Positions 37,019 to 46,648 of a stretch of 64,000 nucleotides of DNA are shown piece after piece; position 1 is the first letter of the stretch, and each line of letters opens with the position of its first letter. The stretch covers positions 109,236 to 173,235 of the forward strand of contig SBHC01000014.1 of assembly GCA_006226375.1 (NCBI GenBank), read 5' to 3'. Position numbers and translations under genes: made by a program. The notes beneath the pieces were generated by a model. It searched no databases, was not told the origin of the DNA, and saw only the letters and a list, made by a program, of their open reading frames with translations. Source of the stretch: Deltaproteobacteria bacterium. Lineage in GTDB: Bacteria > Myxococcota_C > UBA6777.

Positions 37019-39928
37019 ATGCAAAGGCAGGAAGAACTGGAAGTCCAGTTCGGAAAATATCGTGTGTTTGCAAAACTAGCCGTTGGCGGGATGGCCGAAT
37101 TGTTTCTGGCCCGTCAGCCGGGAATCGGTGGTTTCCAAAAAACCGTAGTGCTGAAGTGCATCTTGCCTCACCTCGCTCAAGACGCAGACTTCCTCCAAAT
37201 GTTCCTGGACGAAGCTCGCATCGCCTCCCCTCTCAATCATCCCAACATCGTACAAATCTTTGAGATCGGGCAGGAAGTTGGCGTCTACTTCATCGTCATG
37301 GAGTACATTCGAGGCCACAACCTCCGTGAGTTCCGGCAACGCCTCTACAAACACCACGCCGACGTCAAACCGTACAATTTGTGCGCTGGGATTCTGGCTC
37401 AAGTCGCAGCGGGGCTTCATTACGCCCACACTGCCCTCGACGACAACGGTATTCCTCTGCGGATCGTGCACCGTGACATCAGTCCCACCAACCTCCTCCT
37501 GTCCTACAACGGCATCGTTAAGGTGGTTGACTTTGGTGTCGCCAAGGCGACCTCCCAACAGCATCAAACTGTTGCTGGGACAATCAAGGGCAAGTACCGT
37601 TACATGTCGCCGGAGCAGATCCGGGGTCATGACCTCGATCAGCGCAGCGATGTCTTCTCCCTTGGGATTGTTCTGTACGAACTCTCCACCAACGTGGGCT
37701 TGTTCGGACGTCGTCACGAAGCGGAAGTGATCGACGCTGTTCGCAACGCACGAGTCACACCGCCTCGGCAGTTCCGTCCTGATTATCCTGAAACCTTGGA
37801 ACAGATTGTTCTTAAGGCGTTGGCTCTCGATCCCAACGACCGGTACCAGACCGCCGACGCTATGCGCGCTGATCTGGAAGCGTTCATGCGGGAAGACAGC
37901 CTCTACTACGGTCCGGCTCAACTCAGCGAGCTGGCTCAGTTCCTGTTTGCCTCCGAACAGAAGCAAAGCCACACGGCAGCGAGCCACTTGCCTCTCTCAC
38001 CGGCAGACTTTGTTCGCTTTTTGGGGGAGGTTCCTGGGGTTCCCGGCTCCAGAAGTGGAGTCACTCCATCGCCAGGTCAGGCGTTTCCTTCACAGGACGG
38101 CACCAGCAATGTGATCGCTGCACAAGCTCCAGGTGCGGTGGAACAAGAAGACTCTGTGCAAGCCCTCGATTTGCCAACACCATCGCAGTCGAAGCCTGCT
38201 GCTGTGGAGTCCTGGGCGTCATCTCCGCCAGCCCAGGAAAAGACGCCCACTTCCGGGCAACATGTGCGCAACGCTTCAGGGATGACAGCCTCGCCACAAC
38301 CAACAATGTCGCCTCCACCCTTGCCCAACGCGACACCGCAACCGGCTGGCTCTGGGCTGTCCTCTGCGGTCTCTTCTCCTGGTATCTCCTCCCCAGGCTT
38401 TGCTGCTCCCTCGCGAACCAGAGACGAAGTCCTGGAAGACAGCGGTTTGCGACGTCTTCCCACCTCAGCGTTTGATACATTTGAGGTCAACGATGCGGGT
38501 TGGAAGGCGAGCGTGGAAGAAGCGGCGCTGAGCCTGGAAGAAGACAATCCCACAGAGGTGTACCCCTCGTCAGAGTTTGATGAGCCTGGCGACACCAATC
38601 CTTCGATGCCAGCCTTGAGCGAAGAGTTTCTGTCCCGAGATGTCAGCGACGCTGAGCCTGTGGTGTTCCGACAGCAGCGGCGCTTGTGGCCCTTGTTCCT
38701 GATCGTTGGGATTCTCCTTGGCGGTGGACTTGGGGCGTACGCTCTCGGTCTGTTCTCAAGAACCTCGGAGCGTGAGTTTCAACAGGCCAAGATTGCCATT
38801 GAGCAAGACATTGTTGCTCGTCGTTACAAGCAAGCACGTGAGAGGCTTACAGCGTTTCGAAAGCTGGCGTTGCCTCCTGTGCACGCGGAGTGGGCGGAGA
38901 CGACCTCCAAAGAACTCTCGATGCGAGTGTCTCTTGCGCAGGTCCGGTCTCTGCTGGAGAACAAACAGTACAAAGAGAGCCTCAAGATTCTGCGAGGGCT
39001 TTTGCGACAGGCACCTGACAACAAGAACGTAAAGGTGTTGTTGGACGTTGTGGATGAGAAGATGAAGGCGGAGAAAGCCGCGCTTGCTCTTCAACGTCCG
39101 AAGCCTCCAGAAACCCGCGTGGATGATGATACAGAGGACCCACCTGTGACTCCTCGAAAACGTCAGGTCCGTCGACGCGCTCGTCGTCGGGTGAGGCGTC
39201 GGCGTATCCGACGAGTCCGTCGACGCAGGCGTCGCCTTGTGGCCCGACGTACTCGTCAAAGAGTTCCCGCTCCTGTTCCTCAGGAAGGTTACCTCTACGT
39301 CTTGTCCCAACCGACTGCGCGAGCCTCTGTGCAAGGCAAGTCGGAGCAGACTCCCTGGCGTGTTCTTCTGCCTGTGGGGCGATACAAACTTCGCCTTGTT
39401 CGTGAAGGTTACAAGCCAGTTACGCGCTGGGTCTCGATCCAGGCCTCCCAAACCTCCAGGGTTCAAGTGTCGATGGAGGCGGTTCGTCGTATTGTTCCTC
39501 GTCCACAACCTCGAACAAGGCCAGAGCCTCTCCTTGGTGTGCGAGTTGAGCCTCCACCCCGTCGTAAGACGGTGAAGTTCGCCGTCAATCTATCCCGAAA
39601 GAAGTCGGTTCGTATTTTTATCAGCGACCCTCGTGGCATTGGTGGTTTGCAGTACACGCCTGACCTCAAACGTTTCAGTCGTCGGATCGAGCAAGAGGTC
39701 GGAGGTCTTGTTGGGCAAGGTCAGGTTCGAGGTGTCACCAAAGCCTGGCAGCGCTACGTTCGCAGCCGTGCAACCAAGTCCAACCAGGCTTACTTCGACT
39801 TCTATCCACGCGCTGTTGCGTACGTTATCTTTTACCAACTGCGCCGTGGCCGCAGCCCCAGTCGTGTCGCCCAAATTCTTGTTAAATACGAGCGCTTCAA
39901 CCGGTTCAAGCGCTTTCGCAACCGATAG
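37019..39928 (+). CDS. Ser/Thr protein kinase with membrane segment, Arg-rich tract and PEGA domain
   Basis: The ATG at 37019 follows GAAGGCGAG. An in-frame GTG at 37004 is less likely. The 969-residue protein has a kinase domain in the first 280 residues (VGGMAELFLARQ, VVLKCILPH Lys, RIVHRDISPTNLLL, VDFGVAKAT, YMSPEQIRG). A Pro/Ser/Gln-rich linker runs to about residue 545. A membrane segment (LWPLFLIVGILLGGGLGAYA) follows near residue 555. The outer part has helical repeats, an Arg-rich stretch of about 35 residues near residue 710, a PEGA domain (GYLYVLSQPTARASVQGKSE to LVREGYKPVTRWV), and a C-terminal 120-residue region with unknown fold. The Arg tract may bind polyanions of the envelope. 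Confidence 0.92.
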   Translation: MQRQEELEVQFGKYRVFAKLAVGGMAELFLARQPGIGGFQKTVVLKCILPHLAQDADFLQMFLDEARIASPLNHPNIVQIFEIGQEVGVYFIVMEYIRGHNLREFRQRLYKHHADVKPYNLCAGILAQVAAGLHYAHTALDDNGIPLRIVHRDISPTNLLLSYNGIVKVVDFGVAKATSQQHQTVAGTIKGKYRYMSPEQIRGHDLDQRSDVFSLGIVLYELSTNVGLFGRRHEAEVIDAVRNARVTPPRQFRPDYPETLEQIVLKALALDPNDRYQTADAMRADLEAFMREDSLYYGPAQLSELAQFLFASEQKQSHTAASHLPLSPADFVRFLGEVPGVPGSRSGVTPSPGQAFPSQDGTSNVIAAQAPGAVEQEDSVQALDLPTPSQSKPAAVESWASSPPAQEKTPTSGQHVRNASGMTASPQPTMSPPPLPNATPQPAGSGLSSAVSSPGISSPGFAAPSRTRDEVLEDSGLRRLPTSAFDTFEVNDAGWKASVEEAALSLEEDNPTEVYPSSEFDEPGDTNPSMPALSEEFLSRDVSDAEPVVFRQQRRLWPLFLIVGILLGGGLGAYALGLFSRTSEREFQQAKIAIEQDIVARRYKQARERLTAFRKLALPPVHAEWAETTSKELSMRVSLAQVRSLLENKQYKESLKILRGLLRQAPDNKNVKVLLDVVDEKMKAEKAALALQRPKPPETRVDDDTEDPPVTPRKRQVRRRARRRVRRRRIRRVRRRRRRLVARRTRQRVPAPVPQEGYLYVLSQPTARASVQGKSEQTPWRVLLPVGRYKLRLVREGYKPVTRWVSIQASQTSRVQVSMEAVRRIVPRPQPRTRPEPLLGVRVEPPPRRKTVKFAVNLSRKKSVRIFISDPRGIGGLQYTPDLKRFSRRIEQEVGGLVGQGQVRGVTKAWQRYVRSRATKSNQAYFDFYPRAVAYVIFYQLRRGRSPSRVAQILVKYERFNRFKRFRNR

Positions 39929-39939
39929 TTTTGGAGCTT

Positions 39940-40962
39940 CTATCGTACCCTCTTGATGATCACTAAGGAGTGAGCAAGAGGAAGAAGACCCACACAGACT
40001 TTGGAGTTGGGGCAACGTACGGCAAGACCGCTGTTGCTGACCCGTTGGGTTTGAAGCAAGCGACCATCCCTGCGTTGGTACACCTGCAGCCAGCCTTTTT
40101 CGGTCAGGGTAAGAGTGTGTGATCCTGCATGAGCGACACCGCGCGGTCGAGCCTTTGTCGGTGCTTTCCAGAGCTGCTTGCGGAGGTTTTGGTACAGATG
40201 AAGCGAGCCTTTCTGTCGTTTGCCGTCGCCGTAGGCTACCGCAAGAAGCCCATTGTCCATGGCAACATCACCAACTACACCAGGGAGATTCCAAGTATGC
40301 AAGGTCTTCCAAGTTGTTGGATGAAGCCAATGTACCGGACCTGACAATGGAATCAGCATGCCTCCTCGTTGGGACCAGCGGCTGCGAAGTGGCCACTTGA
40401 AGGTTTGTTTCTTTGTTACTTTTCCCGTCTGCAAGTTCAGGCGAAGGAGAGCGTTGCCCATCTGATCGGCCACCACGACAGACTTGGGTGGTTGCTTCGT
40501 GTGAGGACGCGTTGACGGCTTTGTTGTGGCGGAGCGAGGTTCCAGGCTCACACCGTATGGATAAAAAGAGACCTTGTGGCGGCGAATCACTCGAAGGGAA
40601 GGCAACGAAACAAGCAGCAATTGACGCATCGAGGTTAAGGCAACCACTCCATAGCTTCCACGTTGGGCAATGTAGACTTGTCCCATGCCCCAGGACTGGC
40701 TGCGCAGTAACGTACCCGTTTGCAGGTCAACTACACTGACTCGTCCTTTCACGAGATGACCCACCATCGTATAGCGTTGGCCGCTTTCGAGTTGGTAAGT
40801 CCCTTGAGGAAGAAGAACTTTCTTGTGAACCTTCCAGGTTGGGGAGGGCGCTGGTTTGGGGGAGGCTTGCAATAGGGTAGGCGCGCCAAACCAACCCAAA
40901 CCAAGAAGGCAAACGAGTAAAAAACGTCCAGAAGGTTGAGTGATACAGGGGCGCAATTTCAT
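39940..40962 (-). CDS. Exported beta-propeller-like protein
   Basis: The ATG at 40962 is preferred over the TTG at 40983. It gives 340 residues with a signal peptide (FLLVCLLGLGWFGAPTLLQA, cleavage near LQASP). The mature part consists of repeated short strands ending in turns such as VSVVDLQTGTLLR, LLLVSLPSLRVIRR and LLRLNLQTGKVTK, the spacing expected of a WD40/YVTN-like propeller. No catalytic residues stand out, so it may be a binding protein in the periplasm. It converges with the kinase gene 11 bases away and is divergent from the protease gene. Confidence 0.65.
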   Translation of the reverse strand: MKLRPCITQPSGRFLLVCLLGLGWFGAPTLLQASPKPAPSPTWKVHKKVLLPQGTYQLESGQRYTMVGHLVKGRVSVVDLQTGTLLRSQSWGMGQVYIAQRGSYGVVALTSMRQLLLVSLPSLRVIRRHKVSFYPYGVSLEPRSATTKPSTRPHTKQPPKSVVVADQMGNALLRLNLQTGKVTKKQTFKWPLRSRWSQRGGMLIPLSGPVHWLHPTTWKTLHTWNLPGVVGDVAMDNGLLAVAYGDGKRQKGSLHLYQNLRKQLWKAPTKARPRGVAHAGSHTLTLTEKGWLQVYQRRDGRLLQTQRVSNSGLAVRCPNSKVCVGLLPLAHSLVIIKRVR

Positions 40963-41238
40963 GGTTGGTGCCTTCGTTCGCAAAGGGTTAGGAGCTACTT
41001 TCTATGTCGAGGCCTGAGACGTTGGGAAGAACATCCACAGGGTCCCATGTTGTATCTTTTGTCGTGTGACACACTCTCGCAGAACATGTGTTTCTTGCTT
41101 GCGAGAGGAACGAACCACATGCTAGGATACCTTCGGTTTTTGCTCGGACACCGACCCGTTAGGGGGACTCTTCGTGAATCGTTCTCAAACCGGGAGAACA
41201 AACGACACATAAGGTGCTTCAGGCAAAGAGAGGCTTTG

Positions 41239-43071
41239 ATGGTGTTGCAACGGGTCCAAACATCCCTGTCCATTCTCTGGCGGTTGCTCCGATGGAGTAT
41301 CGCGTTGGGTGGGTTGTGGGCTTGCACCCTGGCTTGCTCCATGTCGGATCCTTCTCATCATGCCCGTCTTTCCTCCACTTCGCAAGCTGTCATTAATGGT
41401 CAGGTGGATACCCGTCATCCGGCTGTGGGCGCGTTGGTTGTGAACGGGTCCACGTCGTTCTGTACGGCCACTTTGATCGCGCCGAAGCTCGTCCTCACCG
41501 CATCTCACTGTGTCGATGCTTTCGGTCAGGCTGGCGGCATCTCCCAGATTCAATTCCGTATGGACATCCCACAAGGTGGGGGGACCCAGCCGAGCTTCCA
41601 TTCTCTGCGTCAGGCTCACCAGCACCCCCAATACCGACGCACAAGCAACACCTTGTACAACTACGATGTGGCCGTGTTGGTCCTTCAGAACAGCGTGACC
41701 AATGTGACGCCCATTGTCGCCAACGAACAGGCCATGACGTCGTCATGGTCGGGTCAGTCCGTTCTGGTGATGGGCTATGGTTTAACGCAAGTGACTCCGA
41801 CCCCTCGCGCGCCCCAACAGAAACACAGCGCCCTTATCCCCATCTATCAGGTTGGAACAGGGTCTTTCATTCACTACGACCCCACCACCAAAAAGAGCGC
41901 CTGCCACGGAGACTCAGGCGGACCTGCGTTGATGCAGGTGCAAGGCGAATGGCGTGTGTTGGGGGTGACATCTGTTGCCTACCAAGCTTCTCGCAACCCC
42001 AGCGGAAACCCCGCAACCCTCTGCGACGGTGGCACTCGGGTGACTCGTGTGGACGTCCACTTTGCGAGCTTCCTCAAGCCCTTGTTTCAACAGCACGGCG
42101 GGAACCTCTGTACCGACGGTCAAACCCAGGCTTGTTACAACGGTCCACCTGAAACGCGCGGCAAAGGCACCTGCCGTGATGGTGTATCGACCTGCCAAAG
42201 CGGCCAGTGGGGCGCGTGCGCAGGTGCGGTTCTCCCTGCAGCAGCAGAGGTGTGTGGAGACCAACTCGACAACAACTGCAACGGTCAAGCAGACGAAGGA
42301 TGTCCTTCTTGTCAGGAAGGTCAAACCCAAGCTTGTTACACAGGACCACCCAACACTCGTGGAATCGGAACATGCAAAGACGGTGTGCAGGTTTGCCGAG
42401 GGGGACAATGGGGCAACTGTGAGAACCAGCAGCTTCCCACGGACCAAGAGATCTGCTTTGATCAGGTCGATAACAACTGCAACGGGCAAGCGGACGAAGG
42501 ATGTCCGGCCTGTCGCGACGGTGACCAGAACGTCTGTTACACAGGACCTCCTTGGACTCGTGGAAAGGGTTTATGCAAGAACGGCCTGCAGTTCTGTCAA
42601 AACGGTGAATGGGGACCGTGTGAAGGTGATGTCGTTCCTTTGGCGAAAGACGTTTGCGCCGACGGCCTCGACAACAACTGTGATGGTCAGGTCGATGAGG
42701 GCTGCCCCAAGGAGTGTCAGATGGGACAAACGCAGGCCTGCTACGGTGGTCCTCCCGGAACATTGAACGTGGGCGCTTGCCGGGCCGGGGTGAAGTTTTG
42801 CAACAACGGTCTTTGGAGCGACTGTGGAGGAAGTGTCGTTCCTCAACCTGAGACCTGTGACAACGTTGACAACAACTGCGATGGCCAGATCGATGAGATC
42901 TGTCAGAGCCCCCAGTCGCAAATCCCAGGAACAGCCCGACGCTTCCGTCCCAGCGGCTTTGGTTGTGGCGGAGGTTCCCCTTTCTTAGGGTGGGGCAGTT
43001 TTCTTGCGTTGCTCCTGGCGGGATATCGACGGCGTCGCCGCTTTTCTCTCCCTTCGTTGCACAAAGTGTGA
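41239..43071 (+). CDS. Secreted trypsin-like serine protease with MopE-type repeats and C-terminal anchor
   Basis: The ATG at 41239 follows GAGAGG, giving 610 residues with a signal region and a possible lipidated or structural Cys (LWACTLACS). The S1 protease domain starts near residue 50 (VINGQVDTRHPAVGALVV) with a complete triad: TASHC, YNYDVAVLV, SACHGDSGGPAL. From 42109 four repeats of about 67 residues follow, each with GQTQACYxGPP-like start, GxCxxGVxxC and a DNNCxGQxDEGCP end, the putative metal-binding motif of MopE-type proteins. The tail FGCGGGSPFLGWG, a hydrophobic stretch and YRRRRRF resembles MYXO-CTERM sorting signals. It is probably exported, calcium- or metal-stabilised and surface-anchored. 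Confidence 0.9.
   Translation: MVLQRVQTSLSILWRLLRWSIALGGLWACTLACSMSDPSHHARLSSTSQAVINGQVDTRHPAVGALVVNGSTSFCTATLIAPKLVLTASHCVDAFGQAGGISQIQFRMDIPQGGGTQPSFHSLRQAHQHPQYRRTSNTLYNYDVAVLVLQNSVTNVTPIVANEQAMTSSWSGQSVLVMGYGLTQVTPTPRAPQQKHSALIPIYQVGTGSFIHYDPTTKKSACHGDSGGPALMQVQGEWRVLGVTSVAYQASRNPSGNPATLCDGGTRVTRVDVHFASFLKPLFQQHGGNLCTDGQTQACYNGPPETRGKGTCRDGVSTCQSGQWGACAGAVLPAAAEVCGDQLDNNCNGQADEGCPSCQEGQTQACYTGPPNTRGIGTCKDGVQVCRGGQWGNCENQQLPTDQEICFDQVDNNCNGQADEGCPACRDGDQNVCYTGPPWTRGKGLCKNGLQFCQNGEWGPCEGDVVPLAKDVCADGLDNNCDGQVDEGCPKECQMGQTQACYGGPPGTLNVGACRAGVKFCNNGLWSDCGGSVVPQPETCDNVDNNCDGQIDEICQSPQSQIPGTARRFRPSGFGCGGGSPFLGWGSFLALLLAGYRRRRRFSLPSLHKV
42109..42903 (+). repeat. Four tandem MopE-type coding repeats
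   Basis: Repeat starts lie at about 42112, 42313, 42514 and 42718, so the period is 201, 201 and 204 bases. Each unit encodes a Cys-rich module ending in DNNCNGQADEGCP or DNNCDGQVDEGCP. The last ends DNNCDGQIDEICQ. Units differ at the base level, which points to old duplications. Confidence 0.85.
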
Positions 43072-43177
43072 TAAAACAACCGCTTCACAAGTGATGTTTG
43101 TGGGATGTAGAGGGCTTCGCCTCATGTCCCTGGGATGAATCGTTGGGTTCTAGCGTTGAGAGGCTGCAGAGCGAAGG

Positions 43178-45151
43178 ATGGCGGTTGTGTCGCGACACCA
43201 GCACGGTAGGTTCAAGGGAAGAAAATGGCACATCATAGGATATGTTGTGCTTTGTCTGGTAAGCCTGTTCATGGCAACAGAGGCATGGGCGCAAGATACA
43301 CCCCCTGCGGCCAAATCCAGTACAGCATTTGATGTCCAGCAATTCCGTCCAACGGCTGACCCCAACGGGATGTTCCAAACCGTCAGCGCACAAACGTTGG
43401 GGCAGTGGAACTTTTTCCTTGGTGCTTTCTTTCATTACAGCTGGGACCCGTTGTTTCTTGTGGAAGAAGGAAGCGACGGACAAATCGACGTGATCCGGCA
43501 TCAACTGGCCGTGGACGTCAACATCGGCTTGGGGTTGTTCTCCTGGCTGGACTTGTCCGCGACGGTCCCTATGACCCTCTTTCAGGACGGTGAACTTCCA
43601 ACCATCAGTCGCCTTGATCCTGTGGCAGGCCGCTCTCTGACAGGCTTCTATATGAGGGACATCCAGATCCGTCTTCGCTTTCGAATCCTGGACGAAGCCA
43701 AGTATGGGGTCAGCTTGGGAATCATGCCCTCGGTAGGGGTTCCATCCGGAAGCAGTGACCACTTCAACGGGGAAGGTACCGTCAGCTTTGGGCTTCGCGC
43801 GCTCCTCAGCAAGAAAATCTCGATCGTTCGTTTCGCGCTCAACTTTGGTTACCGTTACCTCGATGAAACGGAGTTTCTCGGCCTGTTCGTCGGGCATGAA
43901 CTCAATTACGGCGTGGGCCTCGGCATTGATGCCATTCCGAACAAGCTGAGATTGATCGCCGACCTCAGCGGGATCATTGGACTCACTGCGCCAGGGATCG
44001 CTTCGTCTCCGATGGGCTTGTACGCAGGAGTTCGTCTGTTTCCTTTGGGCACAGAGGTGCTAGCGCTCAACGTCGGCATTGGGATCGGTCTTCTGTCCGG
44101 GTATGGCAGTCCAAAGTTTCGCTTTATGTTTGGCTTTGCTTGGGCCCCTCAATTTGGTGGGAAGCCCACAAGGCGCGCTCCTGCCCCACAAGACCGAGAC
44201 AGCGATGGTACGCCTGACGGGCAGGACCGCTGTCCGACCACGCCTGGGCCACGCTCAAACCAGGGCTGTCCTGTGAAAGATTCGGACTTTGACGGCGTCC
44301 CCGATCTGCAAGACAAGTGTCCCAAGCAATCAGGTCCCAAAGAGAACCAGGGTTGTCCCTCGAAAGACACGGATCGCGACGGTGTTCCCGATCACAAGGA
44401 CCGATGTCCCAAGGAAGCGGGGCCTGCTGTGAGTCAGGGGTGCCCTGTTGCGAACGATAGCGATGGTGATGGTTTGCCCGACAGCCAAGATCTTTGTCCC
44501 TCTGTCGCTGGTGTGGCAAGCAACCGAGGCTGCCCCAAACCTCGCGCAGGTGACAAAGACGGCGACGGCATCTTCGACGGGCGGGACCGCTGCCCGACCA
44601 AGCCTGGAAGCGCAGCCAACCAAGGTTGCCCCAAAGGCACGAGCGTCCCTTCTCTTGGAGGAGATCCTCCGCTGCGACCGCAGACTCCAACTCCGCGTAC
44701 TCCTGTGGCCACCAACGACAGAGACGGCGACGGCATCAACGATAACAAAGACCGCTGCCCTGATCTGAAAGGAAGTCGACGTCGTCGAGGTTGTCCTCGT
44801 CGGGTGTATGTGGTGGTGAGTTTACGACGCAAGCGAATCTTCTTGCGCAAACTGATTACCTTCTATCGTCGGACACGCTTAACTCGTCGCTCTCGTCGCA
44901 TCTTGGGACAGGTCGCGGAGGTTTTGCGAAGTCGTCCTTCCATGAAGATCCGCGTCTTGGGCTTAACGTTCAGTCGCAGTCGTCGTCGTTGGGTGAGGGG
45001 TCTCGCTTTGCGTCGAGCGCGTTCGGTGTATGGGTATCTGCGTCGTCGCTTGAAGATTCCCAAGTCACGGTTGTCCTACCGAGGCTACCGACGTTATTGG
45101 CGGCGGCGATACACTCGAACTTACATCCGGATTCTGATCCGCCAACCTTGA
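43178..45151 (+). CDS. Outer-membrane beta-barrel protein with thrombospondin type 3 repeats and degenerate OmpA-like C-terminus
   Basis: The 657-residue protein starts at the ATG at 43178. GTG at 43187 has better spacing from GAAGG. A signal peptide follows (GYVVLCLVSLFMATEAWA). Residues about 45-335 alternate in the way of a barrel (LNFGYRYLDETEFLGLFVG, VGIGIGLLSGYGSPKF). Six calcium-binding thrombospondin type 3 repeats occupy about residues 345-545 (DSDGTPDGQDRCP, DRDGVPDHKDRCP, DGDGINDNKDRCP). The last 110 residues keep the OmpA layout (ILGQVAEVLRSRPSMKIRV, then LALRRARSVYGYLRRRL), but the usual GHTD segment reads GLTFSRSR, so the Asp that binds diaminopimelate is missing and the domain is extremely Arg-rich. 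It may hold the envelope together by charge. Confidence 0.85.
   Translation: MAVVSRHQHGRFKGRKWHIIGYVVLCLVSLFMATEAWAQDTPPAAKSSTAFDVQQFRPTADPNGMFQTVSAQTLGQWNFFLGAFFHYSWDPLFLVEEGSDGQIDVIRHQLAVDVNIGLGLFSWLDLSATVPMTLFQDGELPTISRLDPVAGRSLTGFYMRDIQIRLRFRILDEAKYGVSLGIMPSVGVPSGSSDHFNGEGTVSFGLRALLSKKISIVRFALNFGYRYLDETEFLGLFVGHELNYGVGLGIDAIPNKLRLIADLSGIIGLTAPGIASSPMGLYAGVRLFPLGTEVLALNVGIGIGLLSGYGSPKFRFMFGFAWAPQFGGKPTRRAPAPQDRDSDGTPDGQDRCPTTPGPRSNQGCPVKDSDFDGVPDLQDKCPKQSGPKENQGCPSKDTDRDGVPDHKDRCPKEAGPAVSQGCPVANDSDGDGLPDSQDLCPSVAGVASNRGCPKPRAGDKDGDGIFDGRDRCPTKPGSAANQGCPKGTSVPSLGGDPPLRPQTPTPRTPVATNDRDGDGINDNKDRCPDLKGSRRRRGCPRRVYVVVSLRRKRIFLRKLITFYRRTRLTRRSRRILGQVAEVLRSRPSMKIRVLGLTFSRSRRRWVRGLALRRARSVYGYLRRRLKIPKSRLSYRGYRRYWRRRYTRTYIRILIRQP
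44190..44800 (+). repeat. Six thrombospondin type 3 coding repeats
   Basis: Units of roughly 80-100 bases each encode DxDxDGxxDxxDxCP followed by a Gly/Pro/Ser spacer and NQGCP or a variant. The fifth and sixth are separated by a Pro/Thr-rich spacer of about 25 residues. The Asp pattern is the known calcium-binding one. Confidence 0.85.
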
Positions 45152-45275
45152 TTTCTTCGCCGCTTTCAGGCATCCCATTGGTTCCAAAGAGCGGCGTGAG
45201 TTGTGGCTGTCTCTTCTTGCATAAGAACGACGTCGTGCAAACGACGTGAAAGAATACCCCAAAGGAGTTCGCTTT

Positions 45276-46343
45276 ATGTACCGACAGGTTTGTCGTCGAA
45301 TCGTTGTTGTGGCGCTCTGTGTTCTGGGATTGGTTGGCTGCAAGCCGAGCGCTCCCACCGTAAGTGAGTTGCAGAGCGACCTTGTTAAGGCTGACTGGCT
45401 GAAGAGCCGAAACGCTGCTGAGATGCTGAGCACGTACGGGCCCAATGCGCTGCCTGTGTTGCTTCAGGGTCTTAAGAACAAGGAACCCCAGGTGCAGATG
45501 TTGTCGGCAGAGGCGCTGGGTCCACATGCGAAGTCCCAAGACTCTCACCCCCAAGCGTTGCCCGAACTGCAACAAGCCCTCCTTCCCAAGAACAACGTCT
45601 TGGTACGACGTCGAGCCGCGGAGGCGCTGTCGATGTATGCGGCACATCCGATTGATACCGACGGCCTTATCCTTGCGTTGTTTGAGTCTGTGCGGATCGA
45701 CAAAGATGAACAAGTCCGACAGTATGCTGCGCGTGCGCTGGGTTCGTTGAAGGTGTCGATGAAGAATCAGTCGGTGGTTAAGACCCAGATTCTTCCGAAG
45801 CTTCAGGGCTTCCTCCAACGTCAGGCTCCCTTAGTGGCTGTGGAAGTCGGACACGCGATGTTGCGGCTGATTCGACAGCTTCGTGTGGTTTACAAAAAGG
45901 ATGAAGCCAAAGACATGTTAAAGGCATTGGACGAGCCTCAACGCAAAGCGCTGGGGGCCATTGTTCTGGTGCTTAAAAACAACAAGCATCCTTGGGCGCA
46001 AGCAACGGCTGCTCAGGTCCTGCGTCAGGCCAACGATATGTCACTTCCGGCCGCTTCGGCTTTGATGGAGGTTTTGCTGTCCTCCAAGGGTGAGGTGTTT
46101 CACTGTGCAGCTTCGGCCCTTGGTGCTCATGGACACAAGATCTTCTCCTTCTTGAAGAAGCTGATTCAGAGCAAGTCCGCGGAAGAGCGACGTCGCGCGG
46201 TATACGTGTACAGCACCATGAACACCCATCTCAAGGAAGCCCTCTACGAGGTTGACCATGTGTTCAAGAACGACAAAGACAAGTCCGTGAAGCAAATGGC
46301 CAAGTTTGTTCGCGATGTCCTCGACGCTCGAAAGAACCGATAA
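45276..46343 (+). CDS. HEAT-repeat-like lipoprotein
   Basis: The ATG at 45276 is right behind AAAGGAG, so it is chosen over the GTG at 45246. The 355-residue product has a lipoprotein signal with lipobox LGLVGC. The rest is all-helical with HEAT-like pairs (LPVLLQGLKNKEPQVQMLSAE, VRRRAAEALSMYA, VRQYAARALGSL, ASALGAHGHKIFSFLKKLI). HEAT proteins bind partners rather than catalyse. It would sit on the periplasmic face of a membrane. It follows the OmpA-like gene by 124 bases on the same strand and may be co-transcribed. Confidence 0.82.
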   Translation: MYRQVCRRIVVVALCVLGLVGCKPSAPTVSELQSDLVKADWLKSRNAAEMLSTYGPNALPVLLQGLKNKEPQVQMLSAEALGPHAKSQDSHPQALPELQQALLPKNNVLVRRRAAEALSMYAAHPIDTDGLILALFESVRIDKDEQVRQYAARALGSLKVSMKNQSVVKTQILPKLQGFLQRQAPLVAVEVGHAMLRLIRQLRVVYKKDEAKDMLKALDEPQRKALGAIVLVLKNNKHPWAQATAAQVLRQANDMSLPAASALMEVLLSSKGEVFHCAASALGAHGHKIFSFLKKLIQSKSAEERRRAVYVYSTMNTHLKEALYEVDHVFKNDKDKSVKQMAKFVRDVLDARKNR

Positions 46344-46527
46344 ATCCGGCCTTGTCTCACTGTTGGGTTCAGGCTTTCCTTCCACGCCACGCCATCCGTT
46401 CTCATCTTCCTCTGAACCTTTCGCAGGTTGAACCGTACTTCCCCTTGTGTCCAGGTGACTTCAAAGAACGCCCAACGCTTTGATCTGAAAGATGTTTCTT
46501 GGCGAGTTAGGTCTGTCGATTTTTTGC

Positions 46528-46556
46528 TTGACAGCACACAGGGCTTTCGCTAGTAT
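46528..46556 (+). promoter_or_regulatory. Sigma-70-type promoter of the tRNA-Thr gene
   Basis: TTGACA at 46528-46533 is a perfect -35 box. TAGTAT at 46551-46556 serves as the -10 box. The spacer is 17 bases. Transcription would start near 46563, a few bases before the tRNA 5' end at 46570. It is the clearest promoter in the window. Confidence 0.85.
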
Positions 46557-46569
46557 CCACGGTCACAAC

Positions 46570-46642
<73 letters not shown>

Positions 46643-46648
46643 CAACAC

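Noticed and set aside
42109..42903. Tandem repeats with 201-base period considered as a CRISPR or minisatellite
   Set aside because: The repeats are in-frame protein modules with diverged bases and no constant repeat-spacer pattern.
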